Assembly: GCF_017306545.1 (NCBI RefSeq)
Contig: NZ_JAFKID010000010.1
Span: forward strand, 1 to 64,000
Length of the DNA: 64,000 nucleotides
Direction of reading: 5' to 3'
Source of the DNA: Mesorhizobium sp.
GTDB taxonomy: Bacteria; Pseudomonadota; Alphaproteobacteria; Rhizobiales; Rhizobiaceae
How positions within the stretch are numbered: the first letter of the stretch is position 1; each line of letters opens with the position of its first letter. The notes beneath the pieces are model-generated. The model was given only the letters and a program-made list of their open reading frames with translations. It ran no database searches and had not been told where the DNA came from. Made by a program: the position numbers and the translations under genes. Shown in pieces: positions 18,393-26,764 of the stretch.

Positions 18393-19145
18393 CTGACCGA
18401 CGTTCTGGCAAGCCTGTTCGGCAACGGTACTTTGGGGCTTCTGGCGCTGGAGCCGCCGGGACGCGGTTCCTTCCTGCTGGCCGGCTTTCTCAATTCGGTG
18501 ATGATCGCCGTCGGCGCCACCGTCGTCGGCCTCTGCCTCGGCGTCTGCGGCGCCTGGTGCAAGCTTTACGGCGGGCCGGTGGCGCGCGACCTCGCCGCCG
18601 TCTACACCACCATCGTGCGCGCCGTGCCGGAACTGGTGCTGATCCTGATCCTCTATTTCGCCGGCGCCGACCTGCTCAACAAGGCGCTGGCCGCCTTCGG
18701 CTACCCGCCGACCGACATCCCCGGCGTCGCCGCCGGCATCTTCGTGCTCGGCGTCGTGCAGGGCGCCTATTCCACCGAGGTGCTGCGCGGCGCCATCCTC
18801 GCCATCCCGCAAGGCCAGATCGAGGCAGCCCGCGCCTACGGCATGTCGCCGTCGCTGATCATGCGGCGCATCACGCTGCCGGCGATGCTGCCCTTCGCCA
18901 TTCCGGGGCTGGCGAACCTGTGGCTGATCGCCACCAAGGACACGGCGCTTCTGGCCATCGTCGGCGTCAACGAGCTGACGCAGGTAACGCGCACCGCCGC
19001 CGGCGCGACGAAAGCCTATTTCACCTTCTTCATGGCCGCCGGCGCCATCTACCTGGCGCTCACCCTGTTTTCCAGCGCCATCATCGGCCGCATCGAGCGC
19101 CGGGCGCGGCGCGGCATGCCCTCGGTCGCGGGAGCCGGCCGATGA
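18393..19145 (+). CDS. Amino acid ABC transporter permease (HisQ type), probable non-ATG start
   Basis: A ~250-aa inner membrane permease with five to six helices and the EAA loop (GQIEAARAYGMSPSLIMRRI) that contacts the ATPase. The frame has no ATG or GTG between an in-frame TGA (18372-18374) and the first helix. CTG 18393 (LTDVLASLFGNGT) has GGGGGA six bases upstream; the only TTG, at 18432, would leave a clipped N-terminus. The stop overlaps the next ATG. Partner of the 19142 permease. Confidence 0.85.
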   Translation: MTDVLASLFGNGTLGLLALEPPGRGSFLLAGFLNSVMIAVGATVVGLCLGVCGAWCKLYGGPVARDLAAVYTTIVRAVPELVLILILYFAGADLLNKALAAFGYPPTDIPGVAAGIFVLGVVQGAYSTEVLRGAILAIPQGQIEAARAYGMSPSLIMRRITLPAMLPFAIPGLANLWLIATKDTALLAIVGVNELTQVTRTAAGATKAYFTFFMAAGAIYLALTLFSSAIIGRIERRARRGMPSVAGAGR

Positions 19146-19951
19146 GCGAAGCGCTGATGGACGTCAGGCCGAAACGGAAGACGACGGACTGGCTGAAGCC
19201 GCACCGCATCGTGCTGATCGTCATAGGCCTGGCGATCGTTCTGGCGTCGATCTTCCTGATGCGCTGGGACTGGCTGCCGCAATACATGCCGCTGGCGCTG
19301 CAAGGCATCTGGCGCACCATATGGCTGCTGGTGGTGACGTCGATCCTGGGCATTTCACTCGCCATCCCGCTCGGTCTGGCGCAGGCGGCCGGACCGGCGT
19401 GGCTCGCCGCACCGGCGAAAACCTTCTGCACCGTCATCCGCGGCACGCCGCTGCTCTTGCAACTGTGGCTGCTCTATTACGGCCTCGGCTCGCTGTTTCC
19501 GCAGTTTCCGTGGATTCGCGACTCCTTCCTGTGGCCGTATCTGAGGCAGGCATGGCCCTATGGCGTTCTGTCGCTGACCTTGTCCTATGCCGGCTACGAG
19601 GGCGAGGTGATGCGCGGCGCCTTTGCCGGCGTGCCGCGCGGCCAGCTGGAAGCGGCCCGCGCCTTCGGCATGAGCCGCGTCACCATCTTCCGCCGCATCT
19701 GGCTGAAACAGGCGCTGCACCGGGCGCTACCGACACTGGCCGGCGAGACGGTGCTGCAACTCAAGGCGACGCCGCTGGTCGCCACCATCACCATGGTCGA
19801 CATCTATGCGGTCGCCTCTCGCGTGCGGCAGGACCTGTTCGTCACCTACGAGCCCTTGCTGCTCCTGGCCGCCGTCTATATGGCGATAACCGGCGTCATC
19901 GTCTTCCTGTTCCGCAAGCTCGAAGCGCGTATTCCGACGCGGATCGGGTGA
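19142..19951 (+). CDS. Amino acid ABC transporter permease (HisM type)
   Basis: A 269-aa inner membrane permease. A short cytoplasmic N-terminus precedes a first helix (VLIVIGLAIVLASIFLM), RGTPLLLQLWLLYYG is the PAAT-family segment after helix 3, and GQLEAARAFGMSRVTIFRRI is the EAA loop. Its ATG overlaps the TGA of the preceding permease, so both subunits are made together and form the heterodimeric channel of the basic amino acid importer. Confidence 0.93.
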   Translation: MSEALMDVRPKRKTTDWLKPHRIVLIVIGLAIVLASIFLMRWDWLPQYMPLALQGIWRTIWLLVVTSILGISLAIPLGLAQAAGPAWLAAPAKTFCTVIRGTPLLLQLWLLYYGLGSLFPQFPWIRDSFLWPYLRQAWPYGVLSLTLSYAGYEGEVMRGAFAGVPRGQLEAARAFGMSRVTIFRRIWLKQALHRALPTLAGETVLQLKATPLVATITMVDIYAVASRVRQDLFVTYEPLLLLAAVYMAITGVIVFLFRKLEARIPTRIG

Positions 19952-19996
19952 CAGGGGCGCAGGCAGCATGACGGATTTCGATTCGGAACCGAAACC

Positions 19997-20998
19997 ATGC
20001 AACTGAGTCTCGATCAGGCGACCGCTCTTTGCCGCATGGCGGCCCTCGGCGCCGGCGCCGGCGAGGAAGCGGCCGACGTGCTTTCCCGCGCCGTCGTGAC
20101 GGCCGAGGCGGAAGGGAACGCCGCCGTCGGCCTGTCGCATTTCCTCGATTACCTGGACTCGCTGGCGGCCGGCCGCATCGACGGCAAGGCCGAGCCCGTC
20201 CTGACCCGGCCGGCGCTGGCCGTCTTCCTGGCCGACGCCCGGCGCGGCGTCGCCCATACCGGCTTCGAGCGCGCGCTGGAGGATGTCGCCAAGGCGGCGC
20301 GGCTGTTCGGCATCGCCGCCTTCGCCCAGAAGAACGCTTATACGTGCGGGGCGCTCGGCTGGTTCACGCGCCGGCTGGCCGAACGCGGGCTGGTGGCGAT
20401 CGCGGCGACCAACGGCCCGGCGCTTATGGCCGGCGGCGGTTCGGTCAAGCCGATCTATTGCACCAATCCGCTGTCCTTCGCGGCACCCATTGTCAACGGC
20501 CCTCCGCTGGTCATCGACCAGGCGTCGAGCGCCGCCGCCTTCGTGAAAATCCGCGAGGCGGCTGATGCCGGCAAGAAAATCCCGGACGGCTGGGCGCTGG
20601 GGCCCGGCGGCAACCCGACCATCGACCCCGCCGAGGCGATGAAGGGCGCGCTGCTCGCCTTCGGCGGCAATCGCGGCGCCAACGTCGCGCTGATGGTGGA
20701 GGTGCTGGCCGCGGGGCTGGCGGGCGCCAACTGGTCGCTCGACGCACCGTCCTTCACCGAGGGCGGCGAAAGCCCCGGTTCCGGCCTGTTCGTCGCGGCG
20801 ATCTCGCCCGCCTTGTTCGATGCCGATTTCGAACAGCGTCTCGGCGCGCAGGTCGAACGGCTGAGGCGCCGCTACGGCGTCCACATTCCCGGCCGCAGCG
20901 GTGCGGAGGAGGCCGAGAGGGCAGCCGCGCGCGGGCTCACCGCGTCGAAAGACGTGGTGCAGCGAATCTCGGATTTCGCCGGCCGGTATGGCGGGTGA
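19997..20998 (+). CDS. Ldh-family NAD(P)H-dependent reductase (cyclic imine reductase candidate)
   Basis: A 333-aa protein of the malate/L-lactate dehydrogenase 2 superfamily (not Rossmann type): GLSHFLDYLDSLAAGRI, ATNGPALMAGGG and GGNRGANVALMVEVLAAGLAGA are family segments. Members include delta1-piperideine-2-carboxylate/delta1-pyrroline-2-carboxylate reductases (DpkA, LhpD). That activity would fit the importer operon, because 2-oxo acids of basic amino acids cyclise to imines, and also the trans-3-hydroxyproline dehydratase 1.4 kb away, whose product is pyrroline-2-carboxylate. Specificity is inferred. Confidence 0.8.
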   Translation: MQLSLDQATALCRMAALGAGAGEEAADVLSRAVVTAEAEGNAAVGLSHFLDYLDSLAAGRIDGKAEPVLTRPALAVFLADARRGVAHTGFERALEDVAKAARLFGIAAFAQKNAYTCGALGWFTRRLAERGLVAIAATNGPALMAGGGSVKPIYCTNPLSFAAPIVNGPPLVIDQASSAAAFVKIREAADAGKKIPDGWALGPGGNPTIDPAEAMKGALLAFGGNRGANVALMVEVLAAGLAGANWSLDAPSFTEGGESPGSGLFVAAISPALFDADFEQRLGAQVERLRRRYGVHIPGRSGAEEAERAAARGLTASKDVVQRISDFAGRYGG

Positions 20999-21063
20999 GG
21001 GTGGGGCGCCTGTAGCCCCACATCTCGATCCCCGGCGCCAGCGTCAGGAATTGAGGCGCCGCT

Positions 21064-22056
21064 CTACAGCAATCCCGCCCGTTTCGCCTCGTCGCGCAAA
21101 TTCTGGCGCGGGCGGGGGCCGATCTGCTGGATGACGAGGCCGGCGGCGAGCGAGCCGAGGTCGCCGCAGGTCTTGAGGGCACGGCCTTGCGTGTAGCCGT
21201 GCAGGAAGCCGGCCGCGTAAAGGTCGCCGGCGCCGGTGGTGTCGACCAGTTCCTTGATCGGCGTCGCCTGGATAACGACCGTCTCCTCGCCGCGCACGAT
21301 CACCGAGCCTTTTTCCGAGCGTGTCACGGCGGCGATGCGGCAATCCTTGCGGATCTGCGTCAGCGCCTCGTCGAAGGAGGCAGTCTGGTAGAGCGACTTG
21401 ATCTCGTGGCTGTTGGCGAACACCAGGTCGACCGTGCCGGAGCGCATCAGGTCGAGGAATTCGTCGCGGTAGCGGTCGACGCAGAACGAGTCCGACAGCG
21501 TCATCGACACCTGGCGTCCGGCGGCATGGGCGATGGCCGCCGTCTGGCGGATCGCCTCCTTGGCGCGCGGCGGGTCCCACAGATAGCCCTCGAAGTAGGT
21601 GACGGCCGCGGCACGCGCCTTTTCCTCCTCGACATCCTCCGGCCCAAGCTCGACGCAGGCGCCGAGATAGGTGTTCATCGAGCGCTCGCCGTCGGGCGTG
21701 ACGAAAATCATCGAGCGCGCCGTCGGCGCGCCGCGTTCCAACGGCCTGGTGTCGAAGGCGACGCCCTGGGCGCGAATGTCGTGTGCATAGATTTCGCCCA
21801 GATGATCGCCGGCGACCTTGCCGAAATAGGCGGTGCGGCTGCCGAAAGAGGCGGCCCCTGCCGCCGTGTTGCCGGCCGAACCGCCGGACGCCTCGATCGC
21901 CGGCCCCATGCGCATATAGAGAAGCTCGGCGCGCTGGGCGTCGATCAGGTTCATCGCGCCTTTGATGATGCCGTTGGTTTCGAGGAAGGCCTCGTCGCAC
22001 TGGGCGATGATATCGACAATGGCATTGCCGATGCACAGGACGTCATATTGGCTCAT
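21064..22056 (-). CDS. Adenosine kinase (PfkB family)
   Basis: A 330-aa PfkB-family kinase of the adenosine kinase clade: N-terminal YDVLCIGNAIVDIIAQCDEA, GGSAGNTAAGAASFG, and the C-terminal DTTGAGDLYAAGFLHG with the catalytic Asp and anion hole. It probably salvages adenosine to AMP in the cytoplasm. Rhizobiales carry such single copies. It is monocistronic; its start is followed upstream by the repeat-filled gap 22057-22358. Confidence 0.9.
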   Translation of the reverse strand: MSQYDVLCIGNAIVDIIAQCDEAFLETNGIIKGAMNLIDAQRAELLYMRMGPAIEASGGSAGNTAAGAASFGSRTAYFGKVAGDHLGEIYAHDIRAQGVAFDTRPLERGAPTARSMIFVTPDGERSMNTYLGACVELGPEDVEEEKARAAAVTYFEGYLWDPPRAKEAIRQTAAIAHAAGRQVSMTLSDSFCVDRYRDEFLDLMRSGTVDLVFANSHEIKSLYQTASFDEALTQIRKDCRIAAVTRSEKGSVIVRGEETVVIQATPIKELVDTTGAGDLYAAGFLHGYTQGRALKTCGDLGSLAAGLVIQQIGPRPRQNLRDEAKRAGLL

Positions 22057-22118
22057 CGGGCTCCCCGCGCCTGACTGATCTCACCGGTCCGACGCGCGCA
22101 TACGGGCCGGTGCGGTTC

Positions 22119-22226
22119 TAGAGCGAAATGCCGTTTCCCTGAATCGGTATTCCGCTCTAACCATTTGTTTTTGAAGCATGATGTTTTCCGAAAAGTCTAC
22201 AACTTTTCGGCATCATGCTCTAAAGC
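22119..22226 (+). repeat. ~108-bp dispersed palindromic repeat, copy A
   Basis: Runs from TAGAGCGAAATGCCG to CATCATGCTCTAAAGC and contains a hairpin with CCGAAAAGT and ACTTTTCGG-type arms. A near-identical inverted copy lies at 48299-48406; by eye only a handful of positions differ. The rest of the 22057-22358 gap holds more low-coding sequence with a CCCGAAA/TTTCGGG stem and no gene. It is a RIME-like dispersed element of rhizobial genomes. Confidence 0.85.
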
Positions 22227-22358
22227 GTTCCGCAATCTTTCAGATTCGCTCCGCACGCTTTAGATTCTTGATTTTACGCACGTCTTTGTCCCGAAACCGG
22301 GCTCCACTTTCGGGAGACATGCTTTAGCCGGTGGGGCCGGATTTGCAAGTCCGGCGCT

Positions 22359-23369
22359 TCATTTCAGCAAGAAGCCACGACCCAGATCGTCGTCTTCCTC
22401 GAGCGTGAACTCGGCCGTGCCGCTGTAGAAGGCGCGGCCGCCGACGCGGGCGACGATGGCTTGATGCTCGCCCGCTTGCGTCGTGCGCACGACCGCGCCG
22501 GTGAAGCGCGAGCCGACAATGCTTTCGAACGTGCGCGTCTCGCCGATGCCGATCTCGCCCCTGCCGTGCATGGCGGCCAGCCGCGCGGTGACGCCTGAGC
22601 CGGTCGGCGAGCGATCCACCTCCGCCTCGGCGAAGACGCAGACGTTTTTCGTCGGCCTCCCGCTTCCGTCGCCGCCGTCGGTGAGGATGGTGCCGTAGAG
22701 GAAGGCGAGATCGGCATGATCGGGATGGGAAAGCGGAAATTCCGCCTTGAGCTTTTCGGTCAGCGCCGTCGCCGCGTCGACGAAATCGCGCACCCGGTCG
22801 CGGCCGAATTCCAGCCCGAACTGGCGGCAGTCGGCGAGCGCATAGAACGCGCCGCCATAGGCCATGTCGAAGCCGACGGTGCCGTAGCCGGGCAGGTCAG
22901 CGGTCCGGTCGCGGGCGAACAGGAATGCCGGCACGCTCTCGAAGGAAACGGCGCCGGCCTTGCCGTCCTTCACCTCGACCGAAGCGACGACCAGTCCGCA
23001 GGGCGCCTCGATGTTGACGGTGGTCAATGGTTCGACGGCCGGCACAATGCCGCGGTCCACCGCATAGCGGCCCAGCGCGATGACGGCGTGGCCGCACATG
23101 GTGGAATAGCCTTCGTTGTGCATGAACAGCACGGCGAGATCGGCTCCGGTCAAGGTCGGCTCGACCAGCAGCGCGCCGTACATGTCGTAATGGCCGCGCG
23201 GCTCGAACATCAAAAGCCGGCGCAAATGGTCGAGGTTCTCCCGCACCCAGGCGCGCTTCTCAAGGATCGTTCCGCTGGGGATCGGCGGATAGCCCCCTGT
23301 GACGATGCGCACCGGCTCGCCGCCGGTGTGCATGTCCACCACCGTCAGCTTCGGCATCGGAGCGGTCAT
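22359..23369 (-). CDS. trans-3-hydroxy-L-proline dehydratase (proline racemase superfamily)
   Basis: A 336-aa protein collinear with proline racemase/4-hydroxyproline epimerase. The first catalytic Cys is present (MCGH, Cys92), but the second is Thr256 in DRSPTGSGV where racemases have DRSPCG. The Cys/Thr pair marks trans-3-hydroxy-L-proline dehydratases, which give delta1-pyrroline-2-carboxylate. Its ATG overlaps the upstream stop (ATGA), so it is coupled to the PEP mutase-like gene. The Ldh-family reductase at 19997 could complete conversion to L-proline. Confidence 0.88.
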   Translation of the reverse strand: MTAPMPKLTVVDMHTGGEPVRIVTGGYPPIPSGTILEKRAWVRENLDHLRRLLMFEPRGHYDMYGALLVEPTLTGADLAVLFMHNEGYSTMCGHAVIALGRYAVDRGIVPAVEPLTTVNIEAPCGLVVASVEVKDGKAGAVSFESVPAFLFARDRTADLPGYGTVGFDMAYGGAFYALADCRQFGLEFGRDRVRDFVDAATALTEKLKAEFPLSHPDHADLAFLYGTILTDGGDGSGRPTKNVCVFAEAEVDRSPTGSGVTARLAAMHGRGEIGIGETRTFESIVGSRFTGAVVRTTQAGEHQAIVARVGGRAFYSGTAEFTLEEDDDLGRGFLLK

Positions 23370-24169
23370 GCTTCGCCTCGCGAAAACAGCGCCTGGAGGT
23401 CGCCGAAGGCCATACCCTCCCTGGCGTAGCCGAAGGTCCCGGTTTCCAGCATTTCGACCGCGGCGCGGCGCACCGCGCCGAACGCCGTCGTCGTCAGTTT
23501 CGAGCCGACCGAGATGCGTATCGCGCCGGCCGCCGAAAGGTCGGCGACGGAGAAGCCCGGCACGGCGAGCACGTTGACCGGTTTCGACACCGCCGAGCAG
23601 ACGGTGCGCACCATGTCGATGCTCGAAAGACCCGGCGCATAAAGCACGTCGGCGCCGGCCTTCTCGAAAGCCTGCAAGCGCCGGATCGTATCGTCGAGAT
23701 CGGGCCGGCCATGCAGGAAGTTCTCGGCGCGGGCGGTGAAGACGAAATCGCGCTTCAGCGAGCGGGCGGCCTCGACGGCGGCGGCGACGCGCTCGACGGC
23801 ATGCGAAAACTCGTAGATCGGCTTCGCTTCGTCGCCGGAAAAATCCTCGAGCGAGCAGCCGGCCAGGCCGGCCGCTTCGGCGGCGAACACCGTCTCGGCC
23901 GCGCTTTCGACGCTGTCGCCCTTGCCCTTTTCAAGATCGGCCGACACCGGCAGGTCGGTGGCGCCGACCAGTTCGCGGCAATGGTGGATCATCGCCTCGA
24001 AGCCGACCGCGCCGTCGGCGAGGCCGCGCGAAAAGGCATAGCCGGCGCTGGTGGTGGCCAGCGCCTTGTAGCCCAGCGACGCGAGCAGTTTGGCGGTGCC
24101 GATGTCCCAGGGGTTGGGAATGACGAAGGTGGAAGCGTGCAGGTCGCGAAAAATCTTGCCCTTGTCCAT
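23366..24169 (-). CDS. Isocitrate lyase/PEP mutase superfamily protein
   Basis: A 267-aa TIM-barrel protein: FVIPNPWDIGTAKLLASLGY, ALATTSAGYAFSRG, SADLEKGKGDS and FTARAENFLHGRPDLDD are typical of the PEP mutase/carboxyvinyl-carboxyphosphonate mutase branch. The KKCGH-type motif of true (methyl)isocitrate lyases is missing, so a C-C lyase or oxaloacetate decarboxylase activity is more likely. The ATG at 24169 with GAGAGGA upstream is chosen; a longer frame continues without conservation. Translationally coupled to the hydroxyproline dehydratase; the metabolic link is unknown. Confidence 0.82.
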   Translation of the reverse strand: MDKGKIFRDLHASTFVIPNPWDIGTAKLLASLGYKALATTSAGYAFSRGLADGAVGFEAMIHHCRELVGATDLPVSADLEKGKGDSVESAAETVFAAEAAGLAGCSLEDFSGDEAKPIYEFSHAVERVAAAVEAARSLKRDFVFTARAENFLHGRPDLDDTIRRLQAFEKAGADVLYAPGLSSIDMVRTVCSAVSKPVNVLAVPGFSVADLSAAGAIRISVGSKLTTTAFGAVRRAAVEMLETGTFGYAREGMAFGDLQALFSRGEA

Positions 24170-24269
24170 GGAAGCAATCCTCTCGGTGGAGAAGCCGCCA
24201 AGGTAGACGCACCGCGCCAGCCGGGCAAACGAATGCGATTGGCTCAGCCGCAGGCTCCTGACAGGCGCT

Positions 24270-24941
24270 TCAGCGGGCGTCGGAAATGGAAACGAGGCGC
24301 GCCAGGCCGCGCATGTCGTCGAACAGGATGCCGCCTGCCGCTTCCAGCCCGTGCGGGTCCGAATACGGGTCGCCGTGGTAGGAAAAGACGCGCATGCCGG
24401 CGGCGATGCCGGCCTGCGTGCCGGGCACGCTGTCCTCGACGACGATGCAGTCGGCCGGCGCAAAGCCCATGCTCGCCGCCGCATGCAGGAAAAGGTCCGG
24501 GAACGGCTTCGAGCGGCCGACCATGGTGGCCGAGAACATGGCGTGCTCGAACAGCGGCAGCAGCCCGGTGGCGCTCAGCGTGATGTGCATTTTCGACACG
24601 CGGGCCGAGGAGGCGACGCAATAGGCGATGCCGGCGGCGCGCACGGCATCGATGAAGGCGCGGACATGCGGAACGGCCTGGACGCGCCCGCCGAGCAGGT
24701 CCGGCAGGCCGGCGTTCCAGCGCTCGACGAAATCGGCGCCGAGGCTGGCACCGGCGGCCTCGACTTCCTGCTGCACCGACACCATCGAGCGGCCGGAAAA
24801 GTATCGGCGGCAATGCTCGAACGTGACCGGATAGCCTGCTTCGGTCAGCAGGACGGCCAGCCGCTCGTTGGCGATGTTTTCGGTATCGACCAGCACGCCG
24901 TCGCAGTCGAAGATGACCAGCTTCGGCGGCACGACACTCAT
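24270..24941 (-). CDS. HAD-superfamily phosphatase (beta-phosphoglucomutase-like)
   Basis: A 223-aa HAD hydrolase, subfamily IA with helical cap: motif [12 protein letters not shown] (nucleophile Asp), motif [12 protein letters not shown], motif III with KPFPDLF and motif [14 protein letters not shown]. It dephosphorylates small sugar or nucleotide phosphates; YniC/phosphoglycolate-like specificity cannot be read from sequence. The ATG overlaps the end of dut (4 bp), forming a coupled dut-HAD pair. Confidence 0.88.
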   Translation of the reverse strand: MSVVPPKLVIFDCDGVLVDTENIANERLAVLLTEAGYPVTFEHCRRYFSGRSMVSVQQEVEAAGASLGADFVERWNAGLPDLLGGRVQAVPHVRAFIDAVRAAGIAYCVASSARVSKMHITLSATGLLPLFEHAMFSATMVGRSKPFPDLFLHAAASMGFAPADCIVVEDSVPGTQAGIAAGMRVFSYHGDPYSDPHGLEAAGGILFDDMRGLARLVSISDAR

Positions 24942-25420
24942 GCCGTGCCCGTAGAGCCGAAGCCGCCGATGCCGCGCTCGGTATCGCCGGCGAGGCTGCG
25001 CTCCTCTATGCGCAGTTGCACGACCGGCGCAAAGACGATCTGGGCGACGCGCATGCCGCGCGTGACGGTGAAATCCTCGTCGCCGAGATTGACCAGAAGC
25101 ACCTTGACCTCGCCGCGATAGTCGCTGTCGACGGTGCCGGGCGTGTTGAGGCAGGTGATGCCGTGTTTCAGCGCCAGGCCGGAACGCGGCCTGACCTGAC
25201 CTTCGAAATTTTCCGGGATTTCCATCACCAGGCCGGTCGGCACCAGCACCCGCCGGCCGGGCAGGATCAGCAGCGGGCGATCCTCGGGCACGGCGGCGCG
25301 CAGGTCCATGCCGGCGGCGCCGGCGCTCTCATAGGCCGGCAGCGGCAGGCCGGCGCCGTGCGGCAGGCGGACGAAGCCAATCAACGGGCCGATGACAGAC
25401 TGCTGGGAGAGTACGGACAT
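24938..25420 (-). CDS. dut: Deoxyuridine 5'-triphosphate nucleotidohydrolase
   Basis: A 160-aa homotrimeric dUTPase that hydrolyses dUTP to dUMP, keeping uracil out of DNA and feeding dTMP synthesis. All five motifs are visible: [37 protein letters not shown] and the C-terminal [10 protein letters not shown] that caps the active site. The ATG giving [13 protein letters not shown] is preferred over a longer upstream start. Coupled to the downstream HAD gene. Confidence 0.96.
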   Translation of the reverse strand: MSVLSQQSVIGPLIGFVRLPHGAGLPLPAYESAGAAGMDLRAAVPEDRPLLILPGRRVLVPTGLVMEIPENFEGQVRPRSGLALKHGITCLNTPGTVDSDYRGEVKVLLVNLGDEDFTVTRGMRVAQIVFAPVVQLRIEERSLAGDTERGIGGFGSTGTA

Positions 25421-25625
25421 GGCGGCGATCCTATCGGCCAGGACGCGGCGAGGGTCAATCGGCCGGCGCCGGCTTTTCAACGGCTTTCTCGGCAACCGCC
25501 GCGGCGCGGCCGCCCGCCGTCTCCGCTCGCCCGCGAAGATGGCGGAAAAATGCCGCGTTCATCCTTTTTTACCCATGATCGGCGATTCTGATGCGGTCGC
25601 GGCCAATAACGTGGAGGGCAGCAGC

Positions 25626-26420
25626 ATGTGCCGTTGGGCGGCCTATCTCGGAGAACCGGTCTTCCTGGAAGACATCGTCACCGCGCCCTGCCATTCGCTG
25701 ATCGAGCAGAGCCATCACGCGCTGGAAGCGAAAACGCCGACCAACGGCGACGGTTTCGGCGTCGCCTGGTACGGCGACCGGCCCGAGCCCGGCCTCTATC
25801 GCGACATTTTGCCGGCATGGTCGGACCCGAACCTGAAGAGCCTGTGCCGGCAGATCCGATCCGGCCTGTTCCTGGCCCATGTGCGCGCCTCGACCGGCGG
25901 CGCGACGAGCCGCACGAACTGTCATCCTTTCATCCTCGACCGCTGGGCCTTCATGCACAACGGCCAGATCGGCGGGTTCGACAAGATCCGGCGGCCGCTG
26001 GAGGCGGCGCTGGCCGACGACCTTTATGACCGGCTCGACGGAACCACCGATTCCGAACTCTTTTTCCTGCTGCTCTTCACCGAAGGGCTGGAGCAGGACC
26101 CGCAGGGCGCCATGGAACGCGCCACCCGGCGCGTCGTCGCGGCGCAGCGCCAGGCCGGCATCGACCCTTCCTTCAAGCTGACCGCCGCGCTGACCGACGG
26201 CGAGACGCTGCATGCGGTGCGCTACACCACCCATGCCGCAGCGCCGACCCTTTACGCCTCAGCCTTCGGCGAGGGCCGCTGCATCATGTCGGAGCCGCTC
26301 GACCGTGACGGCTGCGACTGGCAGGCGGTGCCGCCGGGCAGCTTCGTCACCCTGACACGGCAAGGCATGACGGTGCGGCCGTTCGAACCGGCAAGCGAGG
26401 ACCTGGCGCTGGCCGGCTGA
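25626..26420 (+). CDS. Class II glutamine amidotransferase (EgtC/YafJ-like)
   Basis: A 264-aa Ntn-type amidotransferase domain protein. Met is followed directly by the nucleophile (MCRWAAYLGEP, Cys2), with NGDGFGVAWYG, AHVRASTGGATSRTNCHPF and MHNGQIGGF forming the glutamine pocket. It is a single-domain protein without synthetase partner. EgtC homologues act in ergothioneine synthesis, but no other egt gene is near, so the substrate is unknown. Start fixed by the catalytic Cys. Confidence 0.9.
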   Translation: MCRWAAYLGEPVFLEDIVTAPCHSLIEQSHHALEAKTPTNGDGFGVAWYGDRPEPGLYRDILPAWSDPNLKSLCRQIRSGLFLAHVRASTGGATSRTNCHPFILDRWAFMHNGQIGGFDKIRRPLEAALADDLYDRLDGTTDSELFFLLLFTEGLEQDPQGAMERATRRVVAAQRQAGIDPSFKLTAALTDGETLHAVRYTTHAAAPTLYASAFGEGRCIMSEPLDRDGCDWQAVPPGSFVTLTRQGMTVRPFEPASEDLALAG

Positions 26421-26730
26421 CCGGTGCCATCCTCGTTCTTTTCCTGTCTCGCCGCACCTGTCGAAGTCGCCGCGTCGCCATCCTCCGCAGCCGGTTGGCG
26501 GATCGCCCCGTCGCATCGGCGGGCCGGATTTTCACGGATATCCGCAACGCCGCAATGACCGGTTCCGGTTCAACGGACCGCCTCTGCTCTGAACTGGCGG
26601 ACCCTGTTAAACCTCTCCATCTCCTTATTTCAATTGCATTTCCGGGTGCAATCCGTTTTCCGGCCACGCCGTGAACGTGGCTGCGGCATGCTTCCGATGG
26701 ACGCCGCCGCGCTGTCATTCATTTTTCCAC
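26421..26730. other. 310-bp intergenic stretch without a gene
   Basis: No frame here shows family-like sequence on either strand. It ends with the promoter of the TetR gene. Some short GGTTC/GAACC-type complementarity around 26560-26600 is too weak to call. Confidence 0.6.
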
Positions 26731-26758
26731 TTGACTCAAATACGTACGTACGTATTAT
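26731..26758 (+). promoter_or_regulatory. TetR promoter with 18-bp palindromic operator, probably leaderless
   Basis: The -35 box TTGACT (26731-26736) and -10 box TATTAT (26753-26758) are 16 bp apart. The perfect 18-bp palindrome AATACGTACGTACGTATT (26739-26756) fills the spacer and overlaps the -10, so TetR binding would block RNA polymerase. The ATG of the TetR gene begins 7 bp after the -10, at the expected transcription start, implying a leaderless mRNA. Confidence 0.8.
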
Positions 26759-26764
26759 CTCTCT

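Noticed and set aside
21044-22036. Second minus-strand frame across adenosine kinase
   Set aside because: Arg/Pro-rich out-of-frame translation; the PfkB motifs are all in the 21064-22056 frame.
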